From positions 1 to 14,529 of the forward strand of contig CAZRXW010000024.1 of NCBI GenBank assembly GCA_964604195.1: 14,529 bases of DNA. Direction: 5' to 3'. Below, piece after piece: positions 5,753 through 12,747 of the stretch. How positions within the stretch are numbered: the stretch's first letter is position 1; each line of letters starts with the position of its first letter. Position numbers and translations under genes: made by a program. The notes under the pieces were generated by a model. It made no database searches, was not told where the DNA came from, and worked only from the letters and a program-made list of their open reading frames with translations. This DNA is from SSEF01 sp964604195 (GTDB lineage Bacteria; Patescibacteriota; Minisyncoccia; Moranbacterales; UBA1568).

Positions 5753-6532
5753 TTACTTTCGATCATCCACGAAGTATTCGTACCATGCCAAAAGGTACAT
5801 GGCTCCAAGTATCATCCAGAGCATGAATTCTTCGATGGGAAATTGGAACGAGAAGAGCTGGACCCAGCCGATAAAATGGTGTCCTGGAAAATACCACTGA
5901 TGCGTGGTGAGAGCGCTGATTTCATGAAGAATATTTACGACAAACAGCCACGCGGCGAGAAGAGAAAATTTACGCCAGAGTTTGGGATAGTGGACGAGGA
6001 AGAACGCGAGTGGGATGAGACCAAGGATGAAGGAAAAAAAAGCGTAGAAATAGGGAATAACAAGGTGGGAAATGAGTGGATAGATAAAGAGAAATAAACT
6101 TCCTGCTAAAAACCAACCAAAGACGAGCGTCTTAGCTCGCTTAGAGGGAGGAGAGTCTGTTGAAGATCGATCGATGAATGTTTCGTAGATAGCAATAACA
6201 TAATAAAACCAAGAGGCGCACCAAATAAAATCTTCAAGTGGTATGCCGTTGAGGTAGCGGAACGGAAAAATAGTTTCGACCCACCAAGACCCATCTTGAA
6301 TGGCAAAGAAATCAATAATGATAGTAAAAGGGATGGTTGAGAGAGTAATAAGTCCAGCTTTTACTAAGAGCGATGGTTGGCGTATGGTAAGATACAGACT
6401 TGGGAGAATAAAAAAGAAGAAAAGAGAAACAATCTGCGAGGTAGAAAAGGTAATAGTTATGGCAGTAGCGATGAATGGGAAACTTCCAATGATTAATATG
6501 TCCCAGGTGCGCCAATGATTTCCTTGTAGCAT
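5753..6532 (-). CDS. Lycopene cyclase domain membrane protein
   Basis: A 259-residue protein with about seven or eight hydrophobic helices, best matched to the CrtYc/CrtYd-type lycopene cyclase domain, whose known members close the beta or epsilon rings of carotenoids in the membrane. It shows an internal duplication. The first half has D74, D80, W83-W84 and IPLEDFIW (97-104). The second half has E204, W213 and FPIEEFMLW (231-239). The paired PLED/PIEE motifs are the family signature. Fused tandem forms are usually about 230-240 residues, so the length fits. No other carotenoid gene is in the window, so the substrate is uncertain; it could act on a scavenged or host-derived precursor. ATG 6532 lies 38 bases after the ftsX stop, without an SD. 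It sits between two copies of the ftsX 3' end, which suggests insertion. Confidence 0.75.
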   Translation of the reverse strand: MLQGNHWRTWDILIIGSFPFIATAITITFSTSQIVSLFFFFILPSLYLTIRQPSLLVKAGLITLSTIPFTIIIDFFAIQDGSWWVETIFPFRYLNGIPLEDFIWCASWFYYVIAIYETFIDRSSTDSPPSKRAKTLVFGWFLAGSLFLFIYPLISHLVIPYFYAFFSFILGLIPLAFFLVHYPKLWRKFSLLAAWLFVVNILHEISALTTHQWYFPGHHFIGWVQLFSFQFPIEEFMLWMILGAMYLLAWYEYFVDDRK

Positions 6533-6570
6533 AATGAATTACAAGTTTAAGCACTTATCAGTACTGTTAT

Positions 6571-7491
6571 TTACACTCGCAAGTAGCGGCGGATGGCGAT
6601 ATAGCTCGAAATAACCCCCAAGAATACACCTGAAAGCATGGTACTCAGGCTAAGTAGAGGGAGGTGTTCAAGGAATACCTGAAATAAATCTCCCTGAGGA
6701 AAGGCTCCTTGGGTAAAACCTCGCACTCCATAGGTAGCTCCAGCCAAAAGGAGCAGCGTAATCAGGCCAGCAGAGAGGCCATAGAGCATCCCCTCAAAAA
6801 TATAGGGCATACGAACGTAGAGATTAGACGCTCCAACAAGGCGCATTATCTCAAACTCTTGGCGATGCGAATAGATAGTGATACGGATCGTATTAAACGT
6901 AATAAGGACTGCTATGAGAGCAAAGGCAATCCCGACAGAGAGGCCAAATTTTTTGGCAGCGAGACTGATTGTGTTGAGTCGATCGAAAATACGCTTATTC
7001 CGCTCGTAGTTGATACGGCTAATTTCTTCTTTGTATTCGGATTGATTGAGGACTTGGGCAATTTTCTCGTAGTCGCTCTGATTCTTGGCGCGAATAACCA
7101 ACGAGGCGAGGAGTGGATTTTCCCCGATTTCCTCAATAGCTTGGCGGATTTCTGGATCATTGTTGCTCTGATCAAGAAACTGTGTGAGAGCCTGATCGCG
7201 AGAAATATACTCTACCGATTCAATTTCACGGAAACGCTTCAGGTTTTGCTGAATAGTGAGGATGCGTTCTTCGGCAATATCAGGATTAAACGAAACAGTG
7301 ATATTGACTCGATTTTCAAAATTTTCGACTACCAGGTTAGCTCCCAGACTAATAAGAAAAGCTACACTAATAATAAACAGTGAGAGCGAAAGAATAGAGA
7401 TGGTGGCGAGAGAAAGCCAACCATTACGTCGGAAATTTACCATCCCCTCTTTGAGGGTACGCCACAGTTTGAGCGTACGTTGTTTCCACAT
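6571..7491 (-). CDS. ftsX: Cell division ABC transporter permease FtsX
   Basis: A 306-residue FtsX. The family topology is visible: a cytosolic N-terminus with WRTLKEGMVNFRRNGW, a first helix at about 27-50, and an outer domain of about 130 residues that in other bacteria signals to peptidoglycan hydrolases. Three further helices follow (about 184-203, 235-260 and 275-300). MRLVGASNLYVRMPYIFEGMLYG is the conserved region that contacts FtsE (only part of it is quoted by others as MRLVGA). It ends in RRYLRV. ATG 7491 is six bases after the ftsE stop, without an SD, so the two are surely cotranscribed. The last nine codons recur 858 bases downstream, beyond the lycopene cyclase domain gene. Confidence 0.95.
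   Translation of the reverse strand: MWKQRTLKLWRTLKEGMVNFRRNGWLSLATISILSLSLFIISVAFLISLGANLVVENFENRVNITVSFNPDIAEERILTIQQNLKRFREIESVEYISRDQALTQFLDQSNNDPEIRQAIEEIGENPLLASLVIRAKNQSDYEKIAQVLNQSEYKEEISRINYERNKRIFDRLNTISLAAKKFGLSVGIAFALIAVLITFNTIRITIYSHRQEFEIMRLVGASNLYVRMPYIFEGMLYGLSAGLITLLLLAGATYGVRGFTQGAFPQGDLFQVFLEHLPLLSLSTMLSGVFLGVISSYIAIRRYLRV
6572..6593 (-). repeat. ftsX 3' end (direct repeat, proximal copy)
   Basis: This is the genuine end of ftsX. It matches 5714-5735 at 21 of 22 positions, 858 bases away in the same orientation. The identity stops abruptly inside the codon before the RR pair, and the sequence further upstream in each copy is unrelated. Confidence 0.75.
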
Positions 7492-7497
7492 AGTCTT

Positions 7498-8199
7498 TTA
7501 GAGAAAATACTTGCTTTTGGCCTGATCATGAGCAATATGACCATCTTGGACGGCGATTACTCTTCGATTGATAGCATCGACTACTTCTTTTTTGTGCGTA
7601 GCCACAATAACCGTCGTTCCGTAGGAATTGATTTCGAGCAAGAGATCAGTGATGTCTTTGGTAGAGATTGGGTCGAGGTTTCCCGTTGGTTCGTCAGCAC
7701 AGATGACAGTAGGGTGATGAATAAGGGCTCTTGCTATAGCTACCCGCTGCTGTTCCCCACCAGAGAGTTCTCGGGGGAATTTATCGGCCTTCTGCGAGAG
7801 ACCAACGATCTCAACGATCTCATTGACTTCATCGCGGATTTGTTTGGCTGGAAGCCCGTCTACTTCGAGAGCGTAAGCAATATTTTCGAACACTGTTTTT
7901 TGCGGCAAAAGTTTGAAATCCTGAAACACTGTACCGATATTACGACGGTAAAAAGGGAGGAGATGTCTTTCGATGTCCTTGATAGCCCGATCTTTGAAGT
8001 AGACTGTTCCCTCAGTAGGCTGTTCTTCGGCATAGATAAGCTTCATGAAGGTTGATTTACCAGCACCACTTGGTCCAACCAATGAAATAAATTCCCCCGG
8101 CATAATCGTCACATTGACACGTTCGAGTGCCGCCATGCCGCCAGGGTAAATTTTGGTAACGTTATCAAATCGAATGAGAGGAAGTGTGTTTTGGTTCAT
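7498..8199 (-). CDS. ftsE: Cell division ATP-binding protein FtsE
   Basis: A 233-residue ABC ATPase that drives FtsX at the division site. Walker A is GPSGAGKST (42-50), the Q-loop is FQDFKLLPQ (92-100), the signature is LSGGEQQRVAIARAL (145-159), Walker B is VICADEPTG (165-173), and the switch His is H202. Length and the short C-terminus fit FtsE. The start is ATG 8199; a TTG at 8217 would add six residues (LFCFC) absent from the family. No SD is seen. The prfB stop is 42 bases upstream and ftsX starts six bases downstream. Confidence 0.96.
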   Translation of the reverse strand: MNQNTLPLIRFDNVTKIYPGGMAALERVNVTIMPGEFISLVGPSGAGKSTFMKLIYAEEQPTEGTVYFKDRAIKDIERHLLPFYRRNIGTVFQDFKLLPQKTVFENIAYALEVDGLPAKQIRDEVNEIVEIVGLSQKADKFPRELSGGEQQRVAIARALIHHPTVICADEPTGNLDPISTKDITDLLLEINSYGTTVIVATHKKEVVDAINRRVIAVQDGHIAHDQAKSKYFL

Positions 8200-8241
8200 A
8201 CAAAAACAAAAGAGCAAACCAGGTCCGCAAACGAAAACAAA

Positions 8242-9346
8242 CTAATGGTTCTGAGTTCCTCTATATTGTACCCCACTCTCAATAAACTTGTCCAAGTTTC
8301 CATCCAATACACCAAGGGCGTCACTAGTCTCGGTATTGGTACGATGGTCTTTCACGAGGGTATAGGGATGGAGGGTGTAGGTACGAATTTGACTTCCAAA
8401 AGCCACTGAGCGTTCTTCGCCCTTGAGTTTGGCTCGCTCTTTTTCCTCGGTCTCTATTTTTTGTTGCAGGAGTTTTGAACGAAGGAGCTTCATAGCCTGA
8501 TCGCGGTTTTGAAGCTGAGAACGCTCGCTCTGACAGCTTACCACTATACCGCTCGGAAGATGAGTTATCCGTACAGCAGACTCTGTCTTATTGACATGCT
8601 GTCCACCAGCTCCACTAGCTCGAAAAGTGTCGATCTTGAGTTCCTCGGGCTTTATTTCGATATCTTTGGAGGTTTCTGGCAAAATAGGCAAAACTTCCAC
8701 TGAGGCAAAGGAAGTTTGACGGAGGTTATTGGCATTGAATGGAGAAAGACGAATGAGTCGATGAATGCCATGTTCACTGCGAAGGTAGCCATAGGCAGAG
8801 TTTCCTCGAATTTCAACAGTGGCGTTCTTGATGCCTGCCTCATTACCTCGAGTTTCATCAACCACGATGGCTCGCCACTGAGTGCGTTCAGCATACCGCA
8901 AATACATACGCAGGAGCATTTCAGCCCAATCTTGAGCTTCGGTTCCTCCAGCCCCGCTGCGTACCGTGAGGAGGGCGTGGCCAGCATCATAGGGGCCGCT
9001 CATAAGGAGGGCCGCCTCCCCTTTCTGAAGTAATTCTTTGATGTGACTCAGTGATGTTTCGAGACTTCGCTCATCATCAAGTGAGAGCGTTTCAAGTCCT
9101 AAGAATTCTTCAATGTGTGCCAGTTCTGTTTCTAGTGATTCAAATTCGGCTCGTTCTGACTCCAGCGAGGAGAGTTCTTGCATGAGCTCTCTCGCGGTCT
9201 CTGGATCATCCCAAAGATGGGGATTTTCTACTTTCTGCTTGAGTTCAGTGATACGAAGACTTTTTTTCTCCCAGTCAAAGATAGTCCCGCAAGCGGGAGT
9301 ATTGCTCTTGAAGAACAGCGAGTTGTCTCTTGAGATCTTCGATCAT
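8242..9346 (-). CDS. prfB: Peptide chain release factor 2, with programmed +1 frameshift
   Basis: RF2 ends translation at UGA and UAA. The first frame starts at ATG 9346 and ends after 23 codons at TGA (9277-9275) in the context CTT TGA C. A +1 shift continues in the frame beginning DWEKKS and runs to TAG at 8242, giving 367 residues, close to the usual 365. Key features are SPFNANN, which places the tripeptide discriminator region as in RF2 (SPF being the stop-recognition motif), and SGAGGQHVNKTES with the catalytic GGQ. An ATG-only reading from 9183 gives 313 residues and drops the conserved N-terminal helix, so the frameshifted form is right. No SD precedes the ATG; only eight bases separate it from a tRNA-Thr remnant. 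It is likely autoregulated: low RF2 favours the shift. Confidence 0.95.
9274..9298 (-). promoter_or_regulatory. prfB recoding site: CTTTGAC with an upstream hairpin
   Basis: The slippery codon and stop CTT TGA C (9280-9274) are identical to the classical prfB site and preceded by TAT. The usual SD-like AGGGGG is replaced by GCGGGAC, which pairs poorly with the anti-SD. Instead, TCCCG (9298-9294) and CGGGA (9289-9285) form a compact stem ending four bases before the slippery codon. The stimulatory role of the hairpin is inferred. Confidence 0.8.
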
Positions 9347-9354
9347 ATTTCTTG

Positions 9355-9390
9355 AGCCGATGACCAGGATCGAACTGGTGACCTACGCGT
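9355..9390 (-). pseudogene. 3' half of a broken tRNA-Thr
   Basis: The minus strand reads from an anticodon-stem 3' strand (ACGCGT) and variable loop AGGTC through an intact T-arm (ACCAG-TTCGATC-CTGGT) to the acceptor strand CATCGGC and discriminator T. CATCGGC pairs perfectly over 7 bp with the acceptor start GCCGATG at 9588-9582. The 5' side of the anticodon arm is absent. The prfB start codon is eight bases downstream. Confidence 0.7.
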
Positions 9391-9455
9391 GGAGTTTATC
9401 CGTCTTTGGCGGGAGTGCTTGCCCCGCCTCTGCTTATTTAACTTTACCAATCCTT

Positions 9456-9531
9456 TGGAGCCAAGACCGGGATTCGAACCCGGGACCTACGCGTTACGAG
9501 TGCGTTGCTCTACCACCTGAGCTATCTTGGC
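9456..9531 (-). tRNA. tRNA-Thr (anticodon CGT), CCA encoded
   Basis: A complete cloverleaf on the minus strand. The acceptor is GCCAAGA/TCTTGGC, the D-arm GCTC-AGGTGGTA-GAGC, the anticodon arm ACGCA-CTCGTAA-CGCGT with anticodon CGT, the variable loop AGGTC, and the T-arm CCGGG-TTCGAAT-CCCGG. The discriminator is T, followed by an encoded CCA (9458-9456). The pair at positions 31-39 is A-C, a mismatch at the base of the anticodon loop. The gene lies inside the 175-base interval that separates two halves of another tRNA-Thr. Confidence 0.95.
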
Positions 9532-9565
9532 ACATTAGTCTTTCTTTTACGCTACGGCGGGTAAA

Positions 9566-9588
9566 TCTACCAACTGAGCTACATCGGC
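9566..9588 (-). pseudogene. 5' half of a broken tRNA-Thr
   Basis: Twenty-three bases on the minus strand (9588-9566) match tRNA positions 1-23: acceptor GCCGATG, TA, then the D-arm GCTCAGTTGGTAGA. The sequence departs from a tRNA at position 24, where TT replaces the GC needed to close the D-stem. The acceptor pairs perfectly with the 3' half at 9355-9390. Confidence 0.7.
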
Positions 9589-9592
9589 AAAT

Positions 9593-9645
9593 GAAAAACA
9601 AAATTAAAACTGATTCTCTAGCCTTTCGTAGACTAGCAAAGAATC
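9593..9645 (-). terminator. Rho-independent terminator of the DsbA-like gene
   Basis: On the minus strand GATTCT (9645-9640) and CTAG pair with CTAG and AGAATC (to 9612) with a small bulge, followed by a T-rich tract (AGTTTTAATTTTGTTTTTC, down to 9593). It separates the DsbA-like gene from the tRNA region. Confidence 0.65.
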
Positions 9646-9661
9646 TTCTTTCGGCCAATAA

Positions 9662-10720
9662 CTAATTTGTGTCGCCGAGAGCTGTCTTGATAAGCTCCTC
9701 CAGCACTTCTTTGGGAGCAGCGCCACTAACAAATTCAGTACCGACAAACGTCATAGGAGCCGCTTGGAGATTGTACTCATTTGCCATGGTGAGATTATTG
9801 GTGAGGGTATTCTCAAAACGCTTTTCATCGAGACACTGTGCAAATTCACGACCCTTCATTCCTTTGACACGCCAGGCAAAATTCTTGAGGGTTTGGGTGC
9901 TGTCAGTGCGATTTACCCACTCAGCTTGTCTTTCAAAAAGAAGTTTGGCGTAAGGAAGAAAAGAACCTTCGGCATCAGCACAGCTTGCAGCGAGAGCAGC
10001 TCGTTCTGCCTGTGGATGATTAGGAAGAGGGAAATGTTTGAAGACAAAATTTACCCGGTCACCAAAATCACTCACCAACTTCTCGAGTGTTCCGAAATGT
10101 TCGCGGCAATAGTCACAGGCAAAATCAGAAAAGATGGTAACGGTAACCGAGGCATCTGGATTGCCGAGTCGAATATCACCTGATTGATATTCTGGTGCCT
10201 GGAGATATTTCCCCACAGGGAGACCTATTTTATTCATGTCAAAAAAGAGGTAATCATCAGTCTTTTTGAACAACGGTCCTGCTTCCGCATAGAAATCGGT
10301 ATTTTCTACCTCGCTCGAAAAAACAAAGGCCGGCAGAGATTGAATACCATGTTTCATGATGAGCTCTTTCCCCTCAAAGGAATCATAAGCCACTTTGTGA
10401 GCGCTTAGGGTTGGCATGATACGACGCATCCAGAGCAGCGCCTCACTAGGATCACAATCAGCGCAGGTTTCATCATTAATAACACTGACATTGATGGCTG
10501 GATCAGTATAAGCTACCCACGTTTTACCGCTTGTTTCGAGTACAGTCTGTTCTCTGAGTGCTGATCCAGAGAAACCGCTTCCGGTAATCAGCTGGCCAAT
10601 ATCCACAAAAAGACTGCCCACAAAAAGACCAACCAGGAGAATGATCAAGGCAAAACTATTCTTCAGTCGGCTATCAACAGTCGTAGTTTCTTGATGTGAA
10701 TTGCTTGGCAGAGTCTCCAT
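9662..10720 (-). CDS. Membrane-anchored DsbA-like protein with two thioredoxin-type modules
   Basis: A 352-residue envelope protein. Residues 21-45 are an uncleaved signal anchor (SFALIILLVGLFVGSLF). The first module (about 65-165) has C86-A-D-C89 and a cis-Pro-like SLP at 130. The second (about 175-345) is a DsbA/Com1-type thiol oxidoreductase with FSDFACDYC (C202, C205), a helical insert, and the cis-Pro loop QAAPMTF at P322. Extra cysteines at C247 and C296 may form a structural disulfide. It probably introduces or reshuffles disulfides in exported proteins; a DsbB or VKOR reoxidase is not in the window. The second CXXC might be recharged by the first. The start is ATG 10720, without an SD, 35 bases after the preceding gene, with which it likely forms an operon. 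Confidence 0.88.
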   Translation of the reverse strand: METLPSNSHQETTTVDSRLKNSFALIILLVGLFVGSLFVDIGQLITGSGFSGSALREQTVLETSGKTWVAYTDPAINVSVINDETCADCDPSEALLWMRRIMPTLSAHKVAYDSFEGKELIMKHGIQSLPAFVFSSEVENTDFYAEAGPLFKKTDDYLFFDMNKIGLPVGKYLQAPEYQSGDIRLGNPDASVTVTIFSDFACDYCREHFGTLEKLVSDFGDRVNFVFKHFPLPNHPQAERAALAASCADAEGSFLPYAKLLFERQAEWVNRTDSTQTLKNFAWRVKGMKGREFAQCLDEKRFENTLTNNLTMANEYNLQAAPMTFVGTEFVSGAAPKEVLEELIKTALGDTN

Positions 10721-10755
10721 AGGGTTTTGATGATAGGTGATTGATCAAATGATGA

Positions 10756-11283
10756 TTAGGGTTCTTGGATATTGCAGGCGGGGTATGTCTTGCGTAGTGA
10801 TGTTTCTGTCCCAAGCAATATCTTTGTTTCAAAACGGTCTTGGAGAGCATTGAGATCATACAGCGTCTGTGGTGAGCTGAGGGTATAGTCTTCGTAACCG
10901 ATAGTAAATGTATCTTCAGCGAGATATTTCATTCCGATACCAGCCAAGAGACCAACGACAAAAATGAACGGCCAAAAAGCTGTGCCTATGCCGCCTTGCT
11001 TTATACGTTGGAAGCTTTGCTTACAGTACGCTGCTGCTTTTCGGCCACTTAGATGTTGTTGCCAAGTAAGCCATCGTGATGAGCTAGTCGATGAGAGCAT
11101 TTCTCCTTGCCACTTTTTGAAGAGAGTAGCTTGCTGCCGTGCTTTATTTCTCGCTTGATCAGAGAGGAGAATAAATTCACAATCGAGATTGTGGCGAAGC
11201 GCTCGCAGCCATTCCAAAACGGCTATCCGCTTTGGTCGGACAAGACGGTAATCCTTTTCTTTACTAAAAAGAGGGAGTTCCAT
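10756..11283 (-). CDS. Hypothetical single-pass membrane protein
   Basis: A 175-residue protein of unknown function. Residues 1-98 are basic and polar (many Lys, Arg and Gln), probably cytosolic and helical. Residues about 99-118 (IGTAFWPFIFVVGLLAGIGM) form one membrane helix, and 119-175 would face outward, including C169 near the end. It directly precedes the DsbA-like gene in the same orientation, so it may be a partner or substrate, but no motif shows this. ATG 11283 is the natural start; no SD is present. A short hairpin lies just before the start codon. Confidence 0.7.
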   Translation of the reverse strand: MELPLFSKEKDYRLVRPKRIAVLEWLRALRHNLDCEFILLSDQARNKARQQATLFKKWQGEMLSSTSSSRWLTWQQHLSGRKAAAYCKQSFQRIKQGGIGTAFWPFIFVVGLLAGIGMKYLAEDTFTIGYEDYTLSSPQTLYDLNALQDRFETKILLGTETSLRKTYPACNIQEP

Positions 11284-11287
11284 AGGT

Positions 11288-11309
11288 TGAACAGCATCCT
11301 AGCACTGTT
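11288..11309 (-). repeat. Hairpin in the 5' leader of the single-pass membrane protein gene
   Basis: GAACAG and CTGTTC form a 6-bp inverted repeat with a 10-base loop, ending five bases before ATG 11283. It could limit ribosome access or act as a small operator; nothing else supports either role. Confidence 0.35.
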
Positions 11310-11357
11310 CCTATAAAAATACAAGAAGATAAGTATACTATATTGTCAATAGAGCGT

Positions 11358-12725
11358 TCACTTGTTCTTCTGTGAGAGAAATGAGGATAGTATCCCTGTT
11401 TCTTGATGCATTATATCAAGCATCTCCTCAGCGGTTGTTATTTTGCTTGAGAGTATTTGATAGAAATTAACTACATCTTGTCGCGATTGAGGATTGTAGG
11501 TTTTTTGGAGCAATGCTTCAGTCTGAAGTCTCGCTCCTTCCGATCGCTTCTTAAGTTTTTTTACCATGTCTTGTTCGAAATCTGAGTAACCAAAAAGCCA
11601 TCTCTTAAAGGAAGGTCTTTCACTACTTTCTTTGATAGATTGCCACTCACCAAAGATGAGTTCAATTTCTTTTGAAATTGACTGCAGTTCAGATATGGTT
11701 TTTTCTTCTATAAGTTCTCTTTGTCCCTTTTTTTCTTGGATAGATATTGTAGTAAACTTTTCCAAAGCCATCCTATAGAGCTTATCGGCTTCTTGCCTAT
11801 CTATGTTATTCACTAGGACATTGGAACAGTCTTTTGAGATCAATTGCTGATATGACTCGATGTTTGAAAAGATAGAAAGTGATTTTTCCCAATAATCTGC
11901 GTTATCTTTCAGTTTGCCACCGCTCGATTTTTTGCAAGTTATATTTGTTGATTTTTGACCTAAATCAGGAGAAGGCTGCAGAAAGTTTTGAATCAGTCTA
12001 ATGTTGCCATGTTCAGGAATGTATGGGTAGTACTGAAAGGCAATGTCATGAGCAGCGTTTTTATGGAAAGAGTTGTTGCTGAGCAATATACGAGCATCTG
12101 CCACTATAATTTCGACGCCACTCTCACCGTTATTTTCTAGTTTTGAATTGATTATATAGCCCGTAGTGTTTCCATGGATATCTATCCCTTCTTCAGTGTT
12201 TGATTGGACTAAGACATCGTCTATAAAAATGGTTTTTCCCCAGCGCAAGTACAGCCCTTTTTTTGCTGAGTGAATAATTTTTGAGGCGGTCAAATGAAGG
12301 TTTCCTAGACCAGTTGTCTCTATCCCGTTTTCCAGACTATTAGTGACGGAGACATTATTTATAACTGTATCAGCATCTAACGTGACGATTATCCCACCTC
12401 TATCAATAGTAATTCCTTGAATGGTGGTGTTATTTTCAAGAGTTACTATTCCAGTGAAAGTAACCTTATTGGGATTTACCCCACTGAGTATTCTCCCCTC
12501 CGTAAGAGTGAATGATTCATTGTATGTCCCCCCATTTACTCTTATCGCTTGACAGTTGGCCTCCAGAGCAGATTTTACTGATGTAAAATAATAAGGGCTT
12601 GAATGGGGGATTGGTTCGATGGTACAAGATAAAGAAGAAGACTCTGCCCAGACGATATCGGTTGGGATACTAAAAAACAGTCCAGATATTACGAGAAGCT
12701 TACCGAGGGAAATTCTAGGAATCAT
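11358..12725 (-). CDS. Secreted right-handed beta-helix protein
   Basis: A 455-residue exported protein. From ATG 12725, residues 1-27 are a signal peptide (MIPRISLGK, a hydrophobic core, then VWA|ES). About residues 45-245 show the turns of a right-handed parallel beta-helix: VKSALEANCQAIRVNGGTYNE, then repeats such as GITIDRGGIIV, NVSVTNSLENGIETTG, and SKLENNGESGVEI (each quoted only in part), as in NosD/PbH1 and pectate-lyase-like proteins. About 290-455 are long charged helices, perhaps a coiled coil. No catalytic residues can be assigned; it may bind polysaccharide or a surface. An ATG at 12761 would add MMFFDTGIFLLY, a poor signal-peptide start that overlaps the divergent gene. That gene starts only 13 bases away. 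Confidence 0.78.
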   Translation of the reverse strand: MIPRISLGKLLVISGLFFSIPTDIVWAESSSLSCTIEPIPHSSPYYFTSVKSALEANCQAIRVNGGTYNESFTLTEGRILSGVNPNKVTFTGIVTLENNTTIQGITIDRGGIIVTLDADTVINNVSVTNSLENGIETTGLGNLHLTASKIIHSAKKGLYLRWGKTIFIDDVLVQSNTEEGIDIHGNTTGYIINSKLENNGESGVEIIVADARILLSNNSFHKNAAHDIAFQYYPYIPEHGNIRLIQNFLQPSPDLGQKSTNITCKKSSGGKLKDNADYWEKSLSIFSNIESYQQLISKDCSNVLVNNIDRQEADKLYRMALEKFTTISIQEKKGQRELIEEKTISELQSISKEIELIFGEWQSIKESSERPSFKRWLFGYSDFEQDMVKKLKKRSEGARLQTEALLQKTYNPQSRQDVVNFYQILSSKITTAEEMLDIMHQETGILSSFLSQKNK

Positions 12726-12747
12726 ATACAATAAGAATATGCCAGTA
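12723..12747. promoter_or_regulatory. Very short divergent promoter region
   Basis: The start codons of the two divergent genes (ATG 12725 on minus, ATG 12739 on plus) are 13 bases apart. For the plus gene, TACAAT at 12727-12732 is a -10 ending six bases before its ATG. For the minus gene, TATTCT lies eight bases before its ATG. Both mRNAs would then be leaderless, with each promoter extending into the other gene. -35 elements are weak. Confidence 0.4.

Noticed and set aside
6709..7383. 224-residue plus-strand frame opposite ftsX
   Set aside because: It is a shadow of a certain ftsX gene, with composition unlike a real protein.
7480..8055. 191-residue plus-strand frame opposite ftsE
   Set aside because: It is a shadow of ftsE, which has every ABC ATPase motif.
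8242..9183. prfB as a 313-residue gene starting at ATG 9183
   Set aside because: The CTTTGAC site and an upstream frame starting at 9346 restore the conserved N-terminus and the usual length.
9330..9665. 111-residue plus-strand frame across the tRNA region
   Set aside because: It is the typical false protein made by reading tRNA genes in antisense (DRDSNPGPTR is antisense T-arm sequence).
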